The notes beneath the pieces were generated by a model that was not told the DNA's origin, ran no database searches, and saw nothing but the letters and a program-made list of their open reading frames with translations. From Nocardioides silvaticus (GTDB lineage: Bacteria > Actinomycetota > Actinomycetes > Propionibacteriales > Nocardioidaceae), in NCBI RefSeq assembly GCF_003160695.1, contig NZ_QGDD01000011.1, positions 89,365-153,364 on the forward strand: 64,000 bases of DNA, in the 5' to 3' direction. Positions 25,364 through 34,843 of the stretch are shown here, piece by piece. Numbering within the stretch: position 1 is the first letter of the stretch; every line of letters begins with the position of its first letter. Made by a program: the position numbers and the translations under genes.

Positions 25364-25381
25364 ACACTAGAACAGGTTCTC
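25364..25381 (-). promoter_or_regulatory. Leaderless promoter with KstR-like operator
   Basis: TAGTGT (25369-25364 on the minus strand) lies 7 nt before the thioesterase ATG. The adjoining palindrome TAGAACAGGTTCTC (25368-25381, plus strand) matches the published KstR consensus TnnAACnnGTTnnA at seven of eight fixed positions. Overlap of operator and -10 would give repression. Confidence 0.55.
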
Positions 25382-25430
25382 GGCCGGAAAACCCGGTGCG
25401 ACCAGCGTCACGTCCTGATGGGATCGGGGC

Positions 25431-25979
25431 ATGACAGCGCTCGTCCTGCCCGGCATCCGGTGGTTCCCCAGCTGGGCCGCGACCCTGGAGGACTTCGGCG
25501 ACGGCGTGATGCACGGGTCCGGCTACTGGAACCTCGGGCGACCGCTCGAGCCGACCGAGGAGTGCTGCAAGGACCTGCTAGCTGCGTTGGCCGAGGCCAG
25601 CACCGCGGACCCCGACGTGCAGGTGATCCCCGGCAGCGGCCGGGTCGCGTCGACGTACTACTGGATCACCTCCGGCGACGGCGGGGACGACGACGAGGTG
25701 ATCGGGTTCCTCAACCTGCGCCACGAGCTCAACGACTGGCTGCGCGAGGAGGGCGGGCACATCGGCTACTCGATCCGACCCGCGCGCCGGCGCCAGGGTC
25801 ACGCGACGCGCGCGCTCGACCTCGGCGTACGACGTGCCGGCGAGCTCGGCATCGACCGGGTGCTCGTCACCTGCGATACCGACAACCTCGCCTCGGCGCG
25901 CACGATCGAAGCCGGCGGCGGCGTCTTCGAGGACGTCCGCAACGACAAGCGGCGCTACTGGATCACGCCGCCGGCGTAG
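25431..25979 (+). CDS. GNAT family N-acetyltransferase
   Basis: This is a 182-residue GNAT protein. The acetyl-CoA-binding segment is SIRPARRRQGHATRALDLG (about residues 111-129), matching the R/Q-x-x-G-x-G/A pattern, followed by VTCDTDNLASARTIEAGG with the typical Asn/Glu end of the fold and the KRRYWI tail. It resembles acetyltransferases of the YjdJ/MSMEG-type with predicted small-molecule targets. The acceptor is not known. Its 3' end overlaps the convergent membrane-protein gene by 17 bp. Confidence 0.88.
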   Translation: MTALVLPGIRWFPSWAATLEDFGDGVMHGSGYWNLGRPLEPTEECCKDLLAALAEASTADPDVQVIPGSGRVASTYYWITSGDGGDDDEVIGFLNLRHELNDWLREEGGHIGYSIRPARRRQGHATRALDLGVRRAGELGIDRVLVTCDTDNLASARTIEAGGGVFEDVRNDKRRYWITPPA

Positions 25980-26829
25980 CCCTCTCGGTCTGCGGCCGCA
26001 GGTCCGGCCGGACCCGGTGCAGCACGGTGGTGAACCGGTGCGGGTCGACCATGCTCGCGTCGATGACGAGCAGCGGCTCGTCGTGCCGCTCGATGAAGAC
26101 CTTCCAGCCGCGCTTGCCGGGGCGGCCCTCGACGAGCACCGGCGTGTAGGGGCTGGCCAGGTCGACCACCTCGAACCGGCCGTTGCGGATCAGCTCCAGC
26201 TGGCCGTGGATGACCGCCATCTCGGTCACCGCCATGCTGGCGCGGACGCCCCAGATCAGCAGCGCCAGCAGCGCGAAGAGGACGAGCACGCCGTAGCTCG
26301 CGGTGGTCCGGTCCTCGTAGGCGAGGTAGCCCGCGAACACCGTCACCGCGGCGACGCCGAGGAAGACGATCGTGACGCCGGCCCGCACGCCCTTCTTGGG
26401 CTTGAACACCTGGTTGGTGGAGCGGCTCGCGGTGAGCTCCTCCTCGTGCTCCGGCGTCGAGGCGTACGGCGACTGCCCGCCCGGCGTCGCGCCGGGCCGC
26501 GGCGGCGGCGTCGGGAACGCCTTCGCCGGGTCGGCGGGGGTGTCGTCGGAGGAAGCGGCCGGCGTCTTCGCGGCCGGCTGGTAGGGCTCGGGCCAGCGGG
26601 TGGCGACCGGCGGTGCCGGCTCCACCAGCGCGTCGAGCACCTGCTGCCCGGCCTCGCGAGCGCTGGGCACGGTCAGCTGGCGCGGGTCCACCGTCCCCGG
26701 CAGGTCCACGCGGTGCTTCCCGCCGCGGACCGGGTCGCCGAGCTCCTCGGCGTACGTCGCTCGCTTCGCCAGCCACCGGCGGATCGCGTCGGTGTCCGCG
26801 CCGAAGTCCATCTCGTCAAGCTCCCCCAT
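25963..26829 (-). CDS. Membrane protein with C-terminal VDP-RPDL module (family member A)
   Basis: This is a 288-residue protein of unrecognised function. Residues 1-130 are acidic and Pro-rich (several PPRPG/PAD stretches), then come a KPKKG basic patch and two hydrophobic helices (about 150-170 and 178-200). A cytoplasmic-looking C-terminal domain follows, with GKRGWKVFIER, LLVIDASMVDPHRF and HRVRPDL. The same tail motif recurs in the proteins at 46756-47376 and 47358-51068. The ATG at 26829 is preceded by GGAGGAAGGGAGG. It is convergent with, and overlaps, the GNAT gene. Confidence 0.75.
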   Translation of the reverse strand: MGELDEMDFGADTDAIRRWLAKRATYAEELGDPVRGGKHRVDLPGTVDPRQLTVPSAREAGQQVLDALVEPAPPVATRWPEPYQPAAKTPAASSDDTPADPAKAFPTPPPRPGATPGGQSPYASTPEHEEELTASRSTNQVFKPKKGVRAGVTIVFLGVAAVTVFAGYLAYEDRTTASYGVLVLFALLALLIWGVRASMAVTEMAVIHGQLELIRNGRFEVVDLASPYTPVLVEGRPGKRGWKVFIERHDEPLLVIDASMVDPHRFTTVLHRVRPDLRPQTERATPAA

Positions 26830-26906
26830 GACGAGGCCTCCCTTCCTCCGGAGAAAGGGTACGGCAGGTGGACGTGGGGCGTGGCCGGTTCCGACCGGCC
26901 GGGCGG

Positions 26907-26928
26907 TAGATTGAGAGCGACTCTCAAT
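26907..26928 (+). promoter_or_regulatory. Fur/Zur-type palindrome overlapping a -10 element
   Basis: ATTGAGAG-cga-CTCTCAAT (26910-26928) is a perfect 8-bp inverted repeat with a 3-bp centre. TAGATT at 26907-26912 is a plausible -10. The site lies 38 bp before the Fur-family gene, so autoregulation is likely. Confidence 0.65.
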
Positions 26929-26965
26929 CGGGAGACCCGGACGATCCAGTAGCGAGGAGGCGTGG

Positions 26966-27361
26966 ATGACCGACAACCCGACGTCGCTGCGGCCGACCCG
27001 CCAGCGCCGGGCGATCACCGAGGCGCTGGCCGACGCCGCCGACTTCCAGAGCGCCCAGGACATCCACGACGCGTTGCGGCACGCCGGGGACAAGGTGGGG
27101 CTGGCGACGGTCTACCGCACGCTGCAGGCGATGGCCGAGGCCGGCGAGGTCGACGTGCTCCAGGGCACCGGGGGCGAGTCGGTCTACCGCCGCTGCAGCA
27201 CCCACCACCATCACCACCTGGTCTGCCGCTCCTGCGGTCGGACGGTCGAGGTGACCGGCCCCGCCGTCGAGACCTGGGCCGACGCGGTCGCCCGCGAGCA
27301 CGACTTCGCCGAGGTCAGCCACAGCCTGGAGCTGTTCGGCATCTGTGCCGACTGCCGCTGA
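26966..27361 (+). CDS. Fur-family metal regulator (Fur/Zur type)
   Basis: This is a 131-residue Fur-family repressor. It has an N-terminal winged helix with LRPTRQRRAITEAL and GLATVYRTLQAMAEAGEVDVL (recognition helix), then the metal domain: STHHHHHLVCRSCG and the C-terminal ICADCR. The two CxxC pairs form the structural zinc site found in Zur and many Fur proteins. Whether iron or zinc is sensed cannot be decided; the Cys pairs and Zur-like length favour zinc slightly. A palindrome overlapping a -10 element lies upstream, so it probably represses itself. GAGGAGG precedes the ATG. Confidence 0.92.
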   Translation: MTDNPTSLRPTRQRRAITEALADAADFQSAQDIHDALRHAGDKVGLATVYRTLQAMAEAGEVDVLQGTGGESVYRRCSTHHHHHLVCRSCGRTVEVTGPAVETWADAVAREHDFAEVSHSLELFGICADCR

Positions 27362-27373
27362 GCCGTCCTGAGG

Positions 27374-28153
27374 TCAGCACCACTGGTGTGGGCTGTCCGG
27401 GCCGGGGGAGAGCGCGTAGTCGCGGAGCACGACCGGCCACCGCTCGCCGTACGCCCTGCAGGTGCGGTCGAAGAAGCGCTTGCGGTACTCGATGGCCAGC
27501 ACGTGGTCGCCGTACGACGCCGCATAGCTGCCGCACTCCCGCCACTGCCCGCACGACTCGGACACGGCGAAGTCGAAGCCGGCCTTCGAACCGTCCCACT
27601 CCGCCCAGTTCTTCTGCCCCACCGGTAGCCCTGCGTCGTGCGCCCGGTCGACCAGCAGCCGGGCGAACGCCTTCGCGTGCCGCGGCTTGACCAGCCGGTG
27701 GCTGCGGCTGAACGAGTCGAGGTTGTCGTACTCGACCGCGTCGAAGCCGTCCGTCGCGCACCCCTCGGTCCACCGGCCGATGATCCTGGCCAGCGCACGG
27801 CGCTTGGGCGCGGTGCGGATGTCGAGCAGCCACTCACCCCACACCGAGTCGACCACCGGACGGCCCTCGTCCTTGAGCACCAGCCGCCAGTGCTGGCGCT
27901 TCCAGAACCGGCGCTCGTCCGGCTGGGTCTGGAACCCGTTGACGTAGCAGACGTTGTAACGGCCCTCGAGCGGCTCGGCCGTGCGGTCCCTGACGACGAT
28001 GCCGACGTCCTCCGGCACCCCGTCCCACACCCCGCCGAGCTGGTAGTCGACGTCCTGGTCCGGCTCGAACAGCGGCCCGGGGGCGGCATGAGCCGGCGCC
28101 GCGACGGCGAGCGTGACGAACAGCGTCACCACGCCCACCCATCGCTGTCGCAC
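27374..28153 (-). CDS. Secreted GH114-type endo alpha-1,4-polygalactosaminidase-like protein
   Basis: This is a 259-residue secreted protein with a clear signal peptide (VVTLFVTLAVAAPAHA, cleavage near residue 23). The mature part has the GH114/TM1410 barrel features: NVCYVNGFQTQPDE, SVWGEWLLDIR, the catalytic-region DGFDAVEYDNLDSF (about residues 136-149) and QKNWAE. Family members hydrolyse alpha-1,4-galactosaminogalactan or related amino-sugar polymers. There are eight cysteine/tryptophan-rich spots in the C-terminal part. The GTG start lies 20 bp from the divergent-side boundary with no clear ribosome site. The substrate in this organism is unknown. Confidence 0.85.
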   Translation of the reverse strand: MRQRWVGVVTLFVTLAVAAPAHAAPGPLFEPDQDVDYQLGGVWDGVPEDVGIVVRDRTAEPLEGRYNVCYVNGFQTQPDERRFWKRQHWRLVLKDEGRPVVDSVWGEWLLDIRTAPKRRALARIIGRWTEGCATDGFDAVEYDNLDSFSRSHRLVKPRHAKAFARLLVDRAHDAGLPVGQKNWAEWDGSKAGFDFAVSESCGQWRECGSYAASYGDHVLAIEYRKRFFDRTCRAYGERWPVVLRDYALSPGPDSPHQWC

Positions 28154-28192
28154 CTGGACGACTCTAGGGCGTGCCCGGAAGTCGGCGCCGGT

Positions 28193-28732
28193 TCAGGGCG
28201 CGGTGACCGTCCAGGTGCCGAAGGCGTACGGCTCCTCTCCGGTGTCGGCCTGGACCGGGGCGAAGCCGGCGATGCCGGACGTGTAGGAGTAGCCGTAGAG
28301 CGTCTCGATCTCGCTCTCGTCGTCGACGTAGATGCAGAGGTAGCCGGGGGCGGCCTGGCCTTCGCCGGGGCAGTTGGCGGGGTCCGGGTCGTCGGACGTG
28401 TCGATGATGTTGGCGTCGTCGATGGCGGTCGTCAGCAACATCGGGTACTGCGCGGTCCACGAGATCCAACCGGTGTTGGGGGCGCCGCCACCCTTCGCGC
28501 CGGCGGCCGAGAAGACGCCGGACATGGACTTGCCGGGCGGGAGGACGCCGACCTTCGTGGTCGGGCCGAGCGTCTTCTCGTTGACGTCCTTGCCGGTGAT
28601 GGAGTTGTTCACGATGTCGCCGCCGTCGACCTTGTTCTTGCCGGGCAGGGCCTCGACCGGGCCGACCAGGGCGACGGCGAGCGCGGCCGAAGCCACGCCG
28701 AACGTGACGTAGGGAAGGGTCTTGCTGTTCAT
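28193..28732 (-). CDS. Secreted protein of unknown function
   Basis: This is a 179-residue protein with a typical signal peptide (YVTFGVASAALAVALVGPVEA). The mature N-terminus has VDGGDIVNNSITGKDVNEKT, a polar repeat-like stretch seen at the start of many actinobacterial secreted and phage-collar-like proteins. The rest is a beta-rich domain with two cysteines (NCPGEG, YLCIYVDD) that could form a disulfide. It is not recognised further. It lies 39 bp before the GH114 gene on the same strand and may share its transcript. Confidence 0.75.
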   Translation of the reverse strand: MNSKTLPYVTFGVASAALAVALVGPVEALPGKNKVDGGDIVNNSITGKDVNEKTLGPTTKVGVLPPGKSMSGVFSAAGAKGGGAPNTGWISWTAQYPMLLTTAIDDANIIDTSDDPDPANCPGEGQAAPGYLCIYVDDESEIETLYGYSYTSGIAGFAPVQADTGEEPYAFGTWTVTAP

Positions 28733-28823
28733 GGAGCACCTCCGCAGAGCATGGGGTGAGGACGTGCGTCATCCTGCCAACTCCGGGCGTGACCGGCGGA
28801 TAGCCCGATCGGGTGGTTTTCGG

Positions 28824-28896
28824 TAGGCCCCGTGGGACTCGAACCCACAACCTAAGGATTAAAAGTCCTCAGCTCTGCCAATTGAGCTAGGGGCCC
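28824..28896 (-). tRNA. tRNA-Lys (anticodon TTT)
   Basis: Read on the minus strand, GGGCCCC pairs with GGGGCCT (one G-T pair) with discriminator A. The anticodon stem GAGGA/TCCTT encloses loop CTTTTAA (anticodon 28861-28863, plus-strand complement AAA). The T arm is GTGGG-TTCGAGT-CCCAC. No CCA is encoded. Confidence 0.95.
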
Positions 28897-29238
28897 GCGG
28901 CCGCGGTCGTCGTACGGCCGAGGTGAAGTATCGCAGGGGTCGTCCCCGCGCCCCGAACGGCCGCCCGTCGGCGTACGCCGGACTCCGCCGCGTAACCGAA
29001 CCTTCACACCGTTTGTCGAGATCCCTGCGTGCGGGGAGGTTCCGCTGGGGGCTGGGGTTGGTAGTGTCATCGGTGCAACGGATGCAGTTCTCGAAGGTTT
29101 GACGCCTGCGGAGTCTGTGGCCAACGGCGTATCTGGTTTGTGGTGTCACCAATCACGGGTCGGAGCGACGTGTCATCGCATCCGGAGTGGGTCGCCGAGG
29201 TGGCGGCTCTCGCCCCGACAATAGGAGTAACGAGCACA
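28897..29238 (+). other. Gene-free stretch with the cspA promoter and long 5' leader
   Basis: These 342 bp hold no convincing gene. TAGTGT at 29062-29067 is a plausible -10 element and would give a 5' leader of about 165 nt on the cspA mRNA. Long structured leaders are usual for cold-shock mRNAs and make translation temperature-dependent. AATAGGAGTAA at 29220-29230 provides the ribosome site. The part next to tRNA-Lys (28897-29060) shows nothing I can identify. Confidence 0.5.
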
Positions 29239-29442
29239 ATGGCTCAGGGCACCGTGAAGTGGTTCAGCGCCGAGAAGGGCTTCGGTTTCATCGAGCAGGA
29301 GGGCGGCGGCGACGACGTCTTCGTGCACTACTCGGCGATCCAGTCCTCCGGTTACAAGTCGCTGGAGGACAACCAGAAGGTCGAGTTCGACGTCACCCAG
29401 GGTCCGAAGGGCCCCCAGGCGGAGAACGTTCGTCCTCTCTGA
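29239..29442 (+). CDS. cspA: Cold-shock protein CspA family
   Basis: This is a 67-residue single-domain cold-shock protein, the usual family length. RNP1-like KGFGFIEQEG and RNP2-like VFVHYSAI are both present, between GTVKWFSAEK and the C-terminal GPQAENVRPL. It binds single-stranded RNA/DNA as a chaperone. It is transcribed alone: a long leader lies before it and a strong intrinsic terminator after it. Confidence 0.97.
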   Translation: MAQGTVKWFSAEKGFGFIEQEGGGDDVFVHYSAIQSSGYKSLEDNQKVEFDVTQGPKGPQAENVRPL

Positions 29443-29497
29443 TCCGCAAGGATCGGTCCGGGGCGAGCCCCGGGATCTCGGGAGACATCAGTCTTCG

Positions 29498-29533
29498 GAT
29501 GAGGCCCTGCCGGGCGACCGGCAGGGCCTCATC
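29498..29533 (+). terminator. Strong intrinsic terminator after cspA
   Basis: A perfect 16-bp stem begins GATGAGGCCC, has a GCGA tetraloop, and is followed by AAAATTTTCC. It sits 55 nt past the cspA stop. Confidence 0.93.
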
Positions 29534-29667
29534 AAAATTTTCCTGACATTTCGGGTTTCTCTCCCCTTACGTTGGGCACGATGGCACTGAAGTTGCATCG
29601 TGGTCTCGGGACACGAGGGAGTTCCCGACATCAAATCGCAGTTCCACACTCGGGAGGCAAGGCAGTC

Positions 29668-29820
29668 GTGGTGGACCCGTTCGACGTAGCGCTGGAAGAC
29701 GCCGACCTGCTCGTCGAGGTCGAGATGACCACCAGCCTCATCATCGCTGCGTCCGCCTCAGACGGACCCCTCCCGCTCGACGAGATCGACAAGATCCTCG
29801 GCGTGCGCCAGGCCTCGTAG
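29668..29820 (+). CDS. Small acidic protein of unknown function
   Basis: This is a 50-residue protein from GTG at 29668, with AAGG 5 nt upstream and GGGAGG a little further. The sequence is acidic and helical (DPFDVALEDADLL, MTTSLIIAASASDGP, LDEIDKILGV). It looks like a conserved small actinobacterial protein, but no function is known to me. The open frame continues upstream to 29572, but that part holds a CACGATG/CATCGTG hairpin (around 29577-29603) and looks like mRNA leader. A CTGACA / TTACGT pair near 29543-29573 is the likely promoter. Confidence 0.55.
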   Translation: MVDPFDVALEDADLLVEVEMTTSLIIAASASDGPLPLDEIDKILGVRQAS

Positions 29821-29871
29821 CCGGCAGCTCCCGCGACGTCCCCGCACATCGAGGGCGTCGCTTCTTGCCGC

Positions 29872-29899
29872 TTGACTTAATACCATAGGGGGGTATGGT
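29872..29899 (+). promoter_or_regulatory. Copper-operon promoter with CsoR operator
   Basis: TTGACT (29872-29877) and TATGGT (29894-29899) are spaced by 16 bp. Between and over them lies ATACCATAGGGGGGTATGG (29880-29898), an inverted repeat with a G-run typical of CsoR operators. The -10 lies 7 nt before a GTG codon, so the csoR mRNA is probably leaderless. CsoR without Cu(I) would block the promoter. Confidence 0.85.
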
Positions 29900-29906
29900 T
29901 TCTCTT

Positions 29907-30203
29907 GTGGAACACGAACACGAGCACGGCTACCTCGGCCACAAGGACGACCACCTGAAGCGGCTGCGCCGCATCGAGGGTCAGACGCGTGGCCTGCAGC
30001 GGATGGTCGAGGAGGAGAAGTACTGCATCGACATCCTCACCCAGGTGTCGGCAGTGACCAGCGCACTGCAGTCCTTCTCCATCCAGCTCCTCGAGGAGCA
30101 CATGAACCACTGCGTGGTCGACGCCGCGCGGGCCGGCGACGCCGAGGCCCGCGAGAAGGTCACCGAAGCCATCGCCGCCATCAACAGATTGGTCCGATCA
30201 TGA
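29907..30203 (+). CDS. csoR: Copper-sensing repressor CsoR
   Basis: This is a CsoR/RcnR-family repressor of about 98 residues. The conserved DHLKRLRRIEGQTRGLQRMVEE helix is followed by the Cu(I) ligands: Cys in EEKYCIDIL, and His and Cys in EEHMNHCVVDA, the C-H-C set of copper-type CsoR. The N-terminus adds an HEHEHGYLGH segment, also metal-binding in principle. The upstream ATG at 29895 lies inside the -10 element, so translation should start at GTG 29907. It overlaps copZ by 4 bp. Confidence 0.93.
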   Translation: MEHEHEHGYLGHKDDHLKRLRRIEGQTRGLQRMVEEEKYCIDILTQVSAVTSALQSFSIQLLEEHMNHCVVDAARAGDAEAREKVTEAIAAINRLVRS

Positions 30204-30406
30204 GCGAGCAGAACACCTACCAGGTCTCCGGCATGACGTGCGCGCACTGCGTCGCGTCCGTGACCGAGGAGATCAGCGAGATCCCGGGCGTCGAGTCGGT
30301 CGACGTCACCCTCGAGACCGGTGCGGTCGTCGTGACCAGCGCTGCCCCCGTCGCCCGCGAGGCCGTCGCCGACGCCGTCTCCGAGGCCGGCTACACCCTC
30401 GTGTGA
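30200..30406 (+). CDS. copZ: Copper chaperone CopZ
   Basis: This is a 68-residue HMA-domain protein with the Cu(I)-binding GMTCAHC near residue 11 and the usual beta-alpha-beta-beta-alpha-beta pattern (VESVDVTLETGAVVV, AVADAVSEAGYTLV). It delivers Cu(I) to CopA. The ATG overlaps the csoR stop (ATGA), and its TGA overlaps the next gene start (TGATG). Confidence 0.95.
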   Translation: MSEQNTYQVSGMTCAHCVASVTEEISEIPGVESVDVTLETGAVVVTSAAPVAREAVADAVSEAGYTLV

Positions 30407-31294
30407 TGAACACCTGGCAGCGGACGCTGACGTACGGCGTCGCCCTGGTCGCCGTCTTCGGCGTCGCGATCGGCGTCGGCCGGCTGGCCGGCCCGATCGA
30501 GGCGGACACCGAGGAGCACGGCCACGACGGCGAGCGCGTGCACCTCGACCCGGCCGCCGCCACCTACGAGCTGGACCTCGAGCAGGACGTGCTCGAGAGC
30601 GGCCGGCCGGAGGTCGCGTTCCGGGTGCTCGACGCGCGCGGGGAGCCGGTGACGTCGTACGACGTGCAGCACGAGAAGCAGCTGCACCTGATCGCCGTAC
30701 GGCGCGACCTGGCGGAGTTCCGCCACGTCCACCCGCGCCTCGACGCCTCGACCGGCCGGTGGTCGGTGCCGGTCGACCTCGACGCCGGAGCCTGGCGGCT
30801 CTACGCCGACTTCGCGCCGGCCGGCGCCGAGCCGGCGCTCGCCGAGGCCGACCTGATGGTCGGCGGCTCGTTCGACCCGCAGGAGCTCGGGCCGGACACC
30901 ACGACCTCGCGGGTCGACGGGTTCGAGGTTCACCTCGAGCGCGACGCCGAGACCTCGATGGTGACCCTGCACGTGACCCGGGGCGGCGAGGACGTCACCG
31001 ACCTGCAGCCCTACCTCGGCGCCTACGGCCACCTGGTGGCCATCCGCGCCGACGACCTCGGCTACCTGCACGTGCACCCCGAGGAGGGGGAGCCCGGGCC
31101 GGAGGTCGGCTTCCACGCCGAGTTCGCCGAGCCCGGGCGCTACCGGCTGTTCCTCGACTTCAAGCACGGCGGCCGGGTGCACACCGCGGACTTCACGATC
31201 ACCGTCGAGGGGTCCGGCGACCACGACGACTCCGGCGACCACGATGGCTCCGGCGACCACGACGACTCCGGCGACCACGAGGAGGAGGGCGGTC

Positions 31295-31305
<11 letters not shown>
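30406..31305 (+). CDS. Membrane-anchored His-rich protein of the copper operon
   Basis: This is a 299-residue protein. One N-terminal membrane helix (TYGVALVAVFGVAIGVGRLAG) anchors an outside domain. Two related beta-rich halves each carry a histidine motif: FRHVHPRLD near residue 106 and YLHVHPEEGEP near 221. The C-terminus ends in three near-identical GDHDxS repeats and an HEEEGGHGH tail, a likely metal trap. The function is not established. Position between copZ and copA and the many His residues suggest binding copper outside the membrane or presenting it for export. Its last 11 bases overlap copA. Confidence 0.82.
31216..31280 (+). repeat. 18-bp coding tandem repeat (GDHDDS)
   Basis: There are three and a half copies of an 18-bp unit beginning ggcgaccacgacg. 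They encode the Gly-Asp-His-rich tail of the copper-operon protein, and the second unit carries Gly in place of the second Asp pair residue. In-frame copy-number change is possible. Confidence 0.9.
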
Positions 31306-33562
<2,257 letters not shown>

Positions 33563-33578
33563 CTGGGGGCGGAAGGGC

Positions 33579-33641
33579 GATAGTCCCTGACGAAAAGCAC
33601 CTCGTTCGGGCCAGATCGGGTGCTTTTCGTCAGGGACTATC
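33579..33641. repeat. 63-nt dispersed stem-loop repeat, copy 2
   Basis: The arms are 23 nt each (33579-33601, 33619-33641), pairing without mismatch, with a 17-nt spacer. It lies between copA and the nuclease-like gene and brackets that gene together with copy 3. The arm sequence is shared with copy 1 at 21082-21144; the spacer is not. Confidence 0.95.
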
Positions 33642-33706
33642 CGCCGTAAACCGCGACCCTGTGGAGGAGCGCCCCACGCTCGTGCGGTTTGGCGCACCCT
33701 CGGCGG

Positions 33707-34732
33707 GTGGAGTCGAACGAGGACGTGCGCCAGGGGCTGGTCCGTCCCGTGCGCCTCGATCCCCGTGGGCTGACGGGACCGACGCGGGGGCAGGCGCGCG
33801 GACCTAACTGGCGACGGAGCAGCCATGGTCTCTACCTGCCCGTGGACGTTGACCATGGCACCGTGGAGCAACGGATACTGGAGGCAGCAGCGGTCCTTCC
33901 TGCATCCGGCGCAGTCACAGGCTGGGCGGCGCTCAGATGGATGGGAGCGACGTGGCTCTCGGGCAAGGGTCGCGATGGCTCGCTCCTTCCGGTCCCGCTG
34001 CTCATCAGCACTCACGACATCCGCACCCAGCCAGGTCTGCTGCTCTCGGGCGAAGGGTGCGCGCCGGAGGTGGTTCAACGCATCGACGGCGTGCCCGTCA
34101 CCAATGCTGCGTGGTCGACTGCCTTCGCGATGCGGTATGCCTCCGACCTACGTGATGCGGTGATCGTCTTCGACATGGCCGCGTTCAACGACCTCGTCTC
34201 GATCGAGGAGATAACAGCGCAGCTCGCAGCCCAGGCAGCATGGACGGGCGTTCCGCAAGGCCGGAAGGCCCTCCCGTTCTGCGGGGAGAACAGCTGGTCG
34301 CCGATGGAGTCAGACACGAAGTGCCTGTGGGTTCCTGTCGGAGGATTCCCCATGCCCCTGCAGAACCGACCGATCTTCGACGCGCGCGGCCGGCACATCG
34401 GAACTCCGGACCTGCTCGACCCGACCTCAGGAGTCATTGGTGAGTACGACGGGCCAGATCATCTCCGCCCCGAGCAGCGGGTGAGGGACATCAACCGTGA
34501 GGCCCGCTTCCGCGACCATCACCTCGAAGTTGTCGTGCGCTCGGCGGGGGAGTCTCCCAGCAGCTTCCTCCACCGGCTCGCATCTGCGTACGAGCGGGCC
34601 GGCCGACGACGTACCCCGCGAAGCTGGACAATCGAGCCGCCCGACTGGTGGACGCCGACGGTGACCGTCGCGCAGCGTCGCGCCCTCACTCCCGAGCAGC
34701 GGGCTCGGCTGCTCAGGTTTCGGACACGGTGA
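33707..34732 (+). CDS. AbiEi/DUF559-like protein with a nuclease-type C-terminus
   Basis: This protein of about 341 residues is not well characterised. The N-terminal half (SSHGLYLP, then AAAVLPASGAVTGWAALRWMG near residue 65) resembles the winged-helix/AbiEi-like part common in actinobacterial proteins. The C-terminal third looks like a PD-(D/E)XK restriction-type fold: SPMESDTK near residue 200, then TPDLLDPTSGVIGEYDGPDH near 230 and a late EVVVRS strand. Its bases are lower in GC than its neighbours and use codons such as ATA and AGA that are rare here, so it was probably acquired. GTG at 33707 is chosen; TTG at 33689 is the alternative. Stem-loop repeats bracket it on both sides. A host-defence role is inference. 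Confidence 0.68.
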   Translation: MESNEDVRQGLVRPVRLDPRGLTGPTRGQARGPNWRRSSHGLYLPVDVDHGTVEQRILEAAAVLPASGAVTGWAALRWMGATWLSGKGRDGSLLPVPLLISTHDIRTQPGLLLSGEGCAPEVVQRIDGVPVTNAAWSTAFAMRYASDLRDAVIVFDMAAFNDLVSIEEITAQLAAQAAWTGVPQGRKALPFCGENSWSPMESDTKCLWVPVGGFPMPLQNRPIFDARGRHIGTPDLLDPTSGVIGEYDGPDHLRPEQRVRDINREARFRDHHLEVVVRSAGESPSSFLHRLASAYERAGRRRTPRSWTIEPPDWWTPTVTVAQRRALTPEQRARLLRFRTR

Positions 34733-34746
34733 GGGCCCCAAACCGA

Positions 34747-34809
34747 GATAGTCCCTGACGAAAAGCACCTGAATCAGCCCTCGGGAGGTGCTTTTCGTCA
34801 GGGACTATC
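34747..34809. repeat. 63-nt dispersed stem-loop repeat, copy 3
   Basis: The 23-nt arms lie at 34747-34769 and 34787-34809 with full pairing and a 17-nt spacer. It sits 14 bp after the nuclease-like gene and before a convergent gene. The right arm is followed by CGCC, as in copy 2, so the shared sequence runs slightly beyond the arms. Confidence 0.95.
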
Positions 34810-34843
34810 CGCCCCACCGAACCGCCCCCGACCAGCCCCGACG

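Noticed and set aside
33579..34809. A composite transposon formed by two stem-loop copies around the nuclease-like gene.
   Set aside because: No transposase gene, no target-site duplication visible, and a third copy without such a gene exists at 21 kb. Kept only as a possible cassette.
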